From contig VBJK01000109.1 in the NCBI GenBank assembly GCA_005879655.1, positions 1 through 14,036 on the forward strand: 14,036 nt of DNA, in the 5' to 3' direction. The translations under genes were made by a program, and so were the position numbers. Of the stretch, positions 12,749-14,036 are shown one piece after another. The number at the start of each line of letters is the position of its first letter. The stretch's first letter is position 1. This DNA is from Chloroflexota bacterium (GTDB taxonomy: Bacteria > Chloroflexota > Ktedonobacteria > Ktedonobacterales > Ktedonobacteraceae). The notes under the pieces were generated by a model. That model did not search any database. It was given only the letters and a program-made list of their open reading frames with translations, and had not been told where the DNA came from.

Positions 12749-14036
12749 CTAGCGGCCAACCAGTTCAGGTTCTAGTTGAGGAGTTGCCTTGTTGCTCGAC
12801 CTAGCCACGTGCTTTTTTTCGCTACGGCGTAAGAAGCGTATCGGCAGATAAGGTTCCATTGCCTGTAGTGCGTTTACGTACACCTGCTGGTATTCGTTGA
12901 TCAGCCGGTTTGCCCCCATTGACCACCATTCGCGGGGAGTAAAATAGGCAGAAACACCGGCTTCCGAACCGCCACGACCATACCACTGGATTAAGTGTAG
13001 GTTGTCGGATTGTGTGAGCCAGATGGCCAAATCTATGAGGTCCTGGTTTTCCGTCAATTTGGCCATATTATAGACATGCCCCATCAAACGGAACATGCTT
13101 TGTTGCGCACTGTTGCCCAGGAAAAAATCTACCTCGCCACTATCGGCCCAGGTGGTAGGATAGAGTGGTAATGGCAGGTAATGGGCATGTTGCTGATGAC
13201 GATCAATCAACTGGCTAGCGGTGTAGCATGCAACGTTACGCTGGAGCAATTCACCTGGTAGCGATTTTGCAAAATCGAAGATCCCGCTTTCCTGGCGGTG
13301 GTGCTCACCGAACGTTTCAAAATCCCAACCCAGCAGTATATAGTCCCCACGTGCATTGGCAATCCAATCGGCATACGTGTCTGCATAGAGCGGATAACGA
13401 GACCATCCGTGGTTGGTAAAGCGAAAGCCGACATCATCGCTCAAGTCTACGTGGCGTGAAAGTAAATAGGGGGCCTGGGATCGCTCATTTTGTACCGGTT
13501 TTGCTGCTAGCTTGCTGACGATGCGCTTGCCACGCCCAGTCCTGATTGGTAGAGTATAAGGCCGCTCATCGCCATGAAAATAAAGATGCGTGCTTTCACG
13601 CCAGCCCAGCGCCTGTCCACGACCGTCAACCAACATGCCGCGAAAGCCTGCGGTGTCGAGCGCATTATAGAGTGACGCCGACATACACATTTCTGTTGTA
13701 TCAGTGATCAGCGGGCGCTTGCCAAAGATCTGCTCCAGCTCGCTTGCCATCTCTTGCATACGCAACACGAAGGCGGGTAGGTCGAGCAGGAAGAGAAAAC
13801 TGTGATAGGGATCAACCCCTATCAGTTCCACGTTCTCTTCCGCTACCAGTTCTTTGAAGAGATCAAGCAACTGGTGATCCCAGGTCATAGCCTGACGCAC
13901 GAAAGAAAGTGAGAAACCAATAGATAGCCGTAGTCCCTGTCTCCTTACCAGATCCAGAAACATCCGTGTTGCCGGGTAATAACTGCTCTGCGCGACTTTC
14001 CTGAAGTAGCGCTCGTCCATTGCTTTATCGAAAATA
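12749..14036 (-). CDS. Glycoside hydrolase family 57 (alpha-amylase-like), N-terminus outside window
   Basis: The frame runs from the right edge to TAG at 12751-12749, about 429 residues seen. The ATG at 14020-14018 is internal: five more codons (IFDKA) are open before it and fit the family (IFD..L...YF.KVAE..YLPA). The missing N-terminus should hold the first GH57 motif (HxHQP). Visible motifs include SIGFSLSFVRQ, ELIGVDPYHSF, TDTTEMCMS (Glu encoded at 13691-13693, placed like the GH57 nucleophile) and GWDFETFGEHH (Asp encoded at 13322-13324, placed like the general acid), followed by the GIFDFAKSLP continuation seen in the amylase subgroup. GH57 enzymes hydrolyse or transfer alpha-1,4 (some alpha-1,6) glucans with retention, so a role in glycogen or starch-like glucan turnover is likely. 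No signal peptide can be judged. The exact specificity cannot be read from sequence. Confidence 0.85.
   Translation of the reverse strand, partial: IFDKAMDERYFRKVAQSSYYPATRMFLDLVRRQGLRLSIGFSLSFVRQAMTWDHQLLDLFKELVAEENVELIGVDPYHSFLFLLDLPAFVLRMQEMASELEQIFGKRPLITDTTEMCMSASLYNALDTAGFRGMLVDGRGQALGWRESTHLYFHGDERPYTLPIRTGRGKRIVSKLAAKPVQNERSQAPYLLSRHVDLSDDVGFRFTNHGWSRYPLYADTYADWIANARGDYILLGWDFETFGEHHRQESGIFDFAKSLPGELLQRNVACYTASQLIDRHQQHAHYLPLPLYPTTWADSGEVDFFLGNSAQQSMFRLMGHVYNMAKLTENQDLIDLAIWLTQSDNLHLIQWYGRGGSEAGVSAYFTPREWWSMGANRLINEYQQVYVNALQAMEPYLPIRFLRRSEKKHVARSSNKATPQLEPELVGR

Noticed and set aside
14018..14020. ATG as the start of the GH57 gene
   Set aside because: The frame stays open to the window edge with family-like residues, and the first GH57 motif is missing, so the real start lies outside.

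Overview
The window looks like chromosomal DNA from a filamentous, spore-forming Chloroflexota bacterium of the Ktedonobacteria type. This is inference from style, not from a marker gene. The signs are mid-range GC content, two large anchored proteins with Pro/Thr tails (one starting with a zinc ribbon), a YesM/YesN-type two-component system beside an ABC-type sugar-binding lipoprotein, and short palindromic repeats between genes.

Layout from left to right. (1) Bases 1-405 are the C-terminal end of a spermidine synthase-like protein, followed by an M16 peptidase-family gene (541-1824) whose zinc motif is damaged (HxxEY instead of HxxEH). (2) Bases 1825-2060 hold a compound palindromic element that abuts a GC-rich structured repeat. 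A second, more complete copy of that repeat lies at 3657-3782. The two copies flank one gene (2225-3634) for a zinc-ribbon, Pro/Gly-repeat, single-membrane-span, Ig-like, Pro/Thr-tail protein. (3) A good sigma70-type promoter with an overlapping palindrome (3919-3948) leads into a likely operon: a sensor kinase (4085-5821), an AraC-type response regulator overlapping it by 4 bases (5818-7350), and a Tat-type solute-binding lipoprotein (7401-8702). It ends at a strong stem-loop. No permease or ATPase genes follow. (4) A small stand-alone receiver protein with a weakened acidic pocket lies at 8955-9437. A mostly non-coding stretch follows that may hold a relic of a TnpB C-terminus. (5) Bases 10088-11473 encode a second anchored Ig-like Pro/Thr protein, a clear paralogue of the one at 2225-3634 without the zinc ribbon. 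(6) Convergent to it, on the minus strand, are a membrane-anchored lytic transglycosylase (11558-12532) and a GH57 glycosidase that runs off the right edge (12749-14036). The two are separated by a textbook intrinsic terminator.

Working together: the kinase, regulator and binding protein read as an extracellular-solute (probably sugar) sensing unit. The two Ig-like proteins and the lytic transglycosylase all act at the cell envelope. The GH57 enzyme is a separate alpha-glucan function. The points most worth following up are the permease-less sensor/binding-protein operon, the paired Ig-like anchored proteins, the nested repeats, and the degenerate M16 and receiver proteins.
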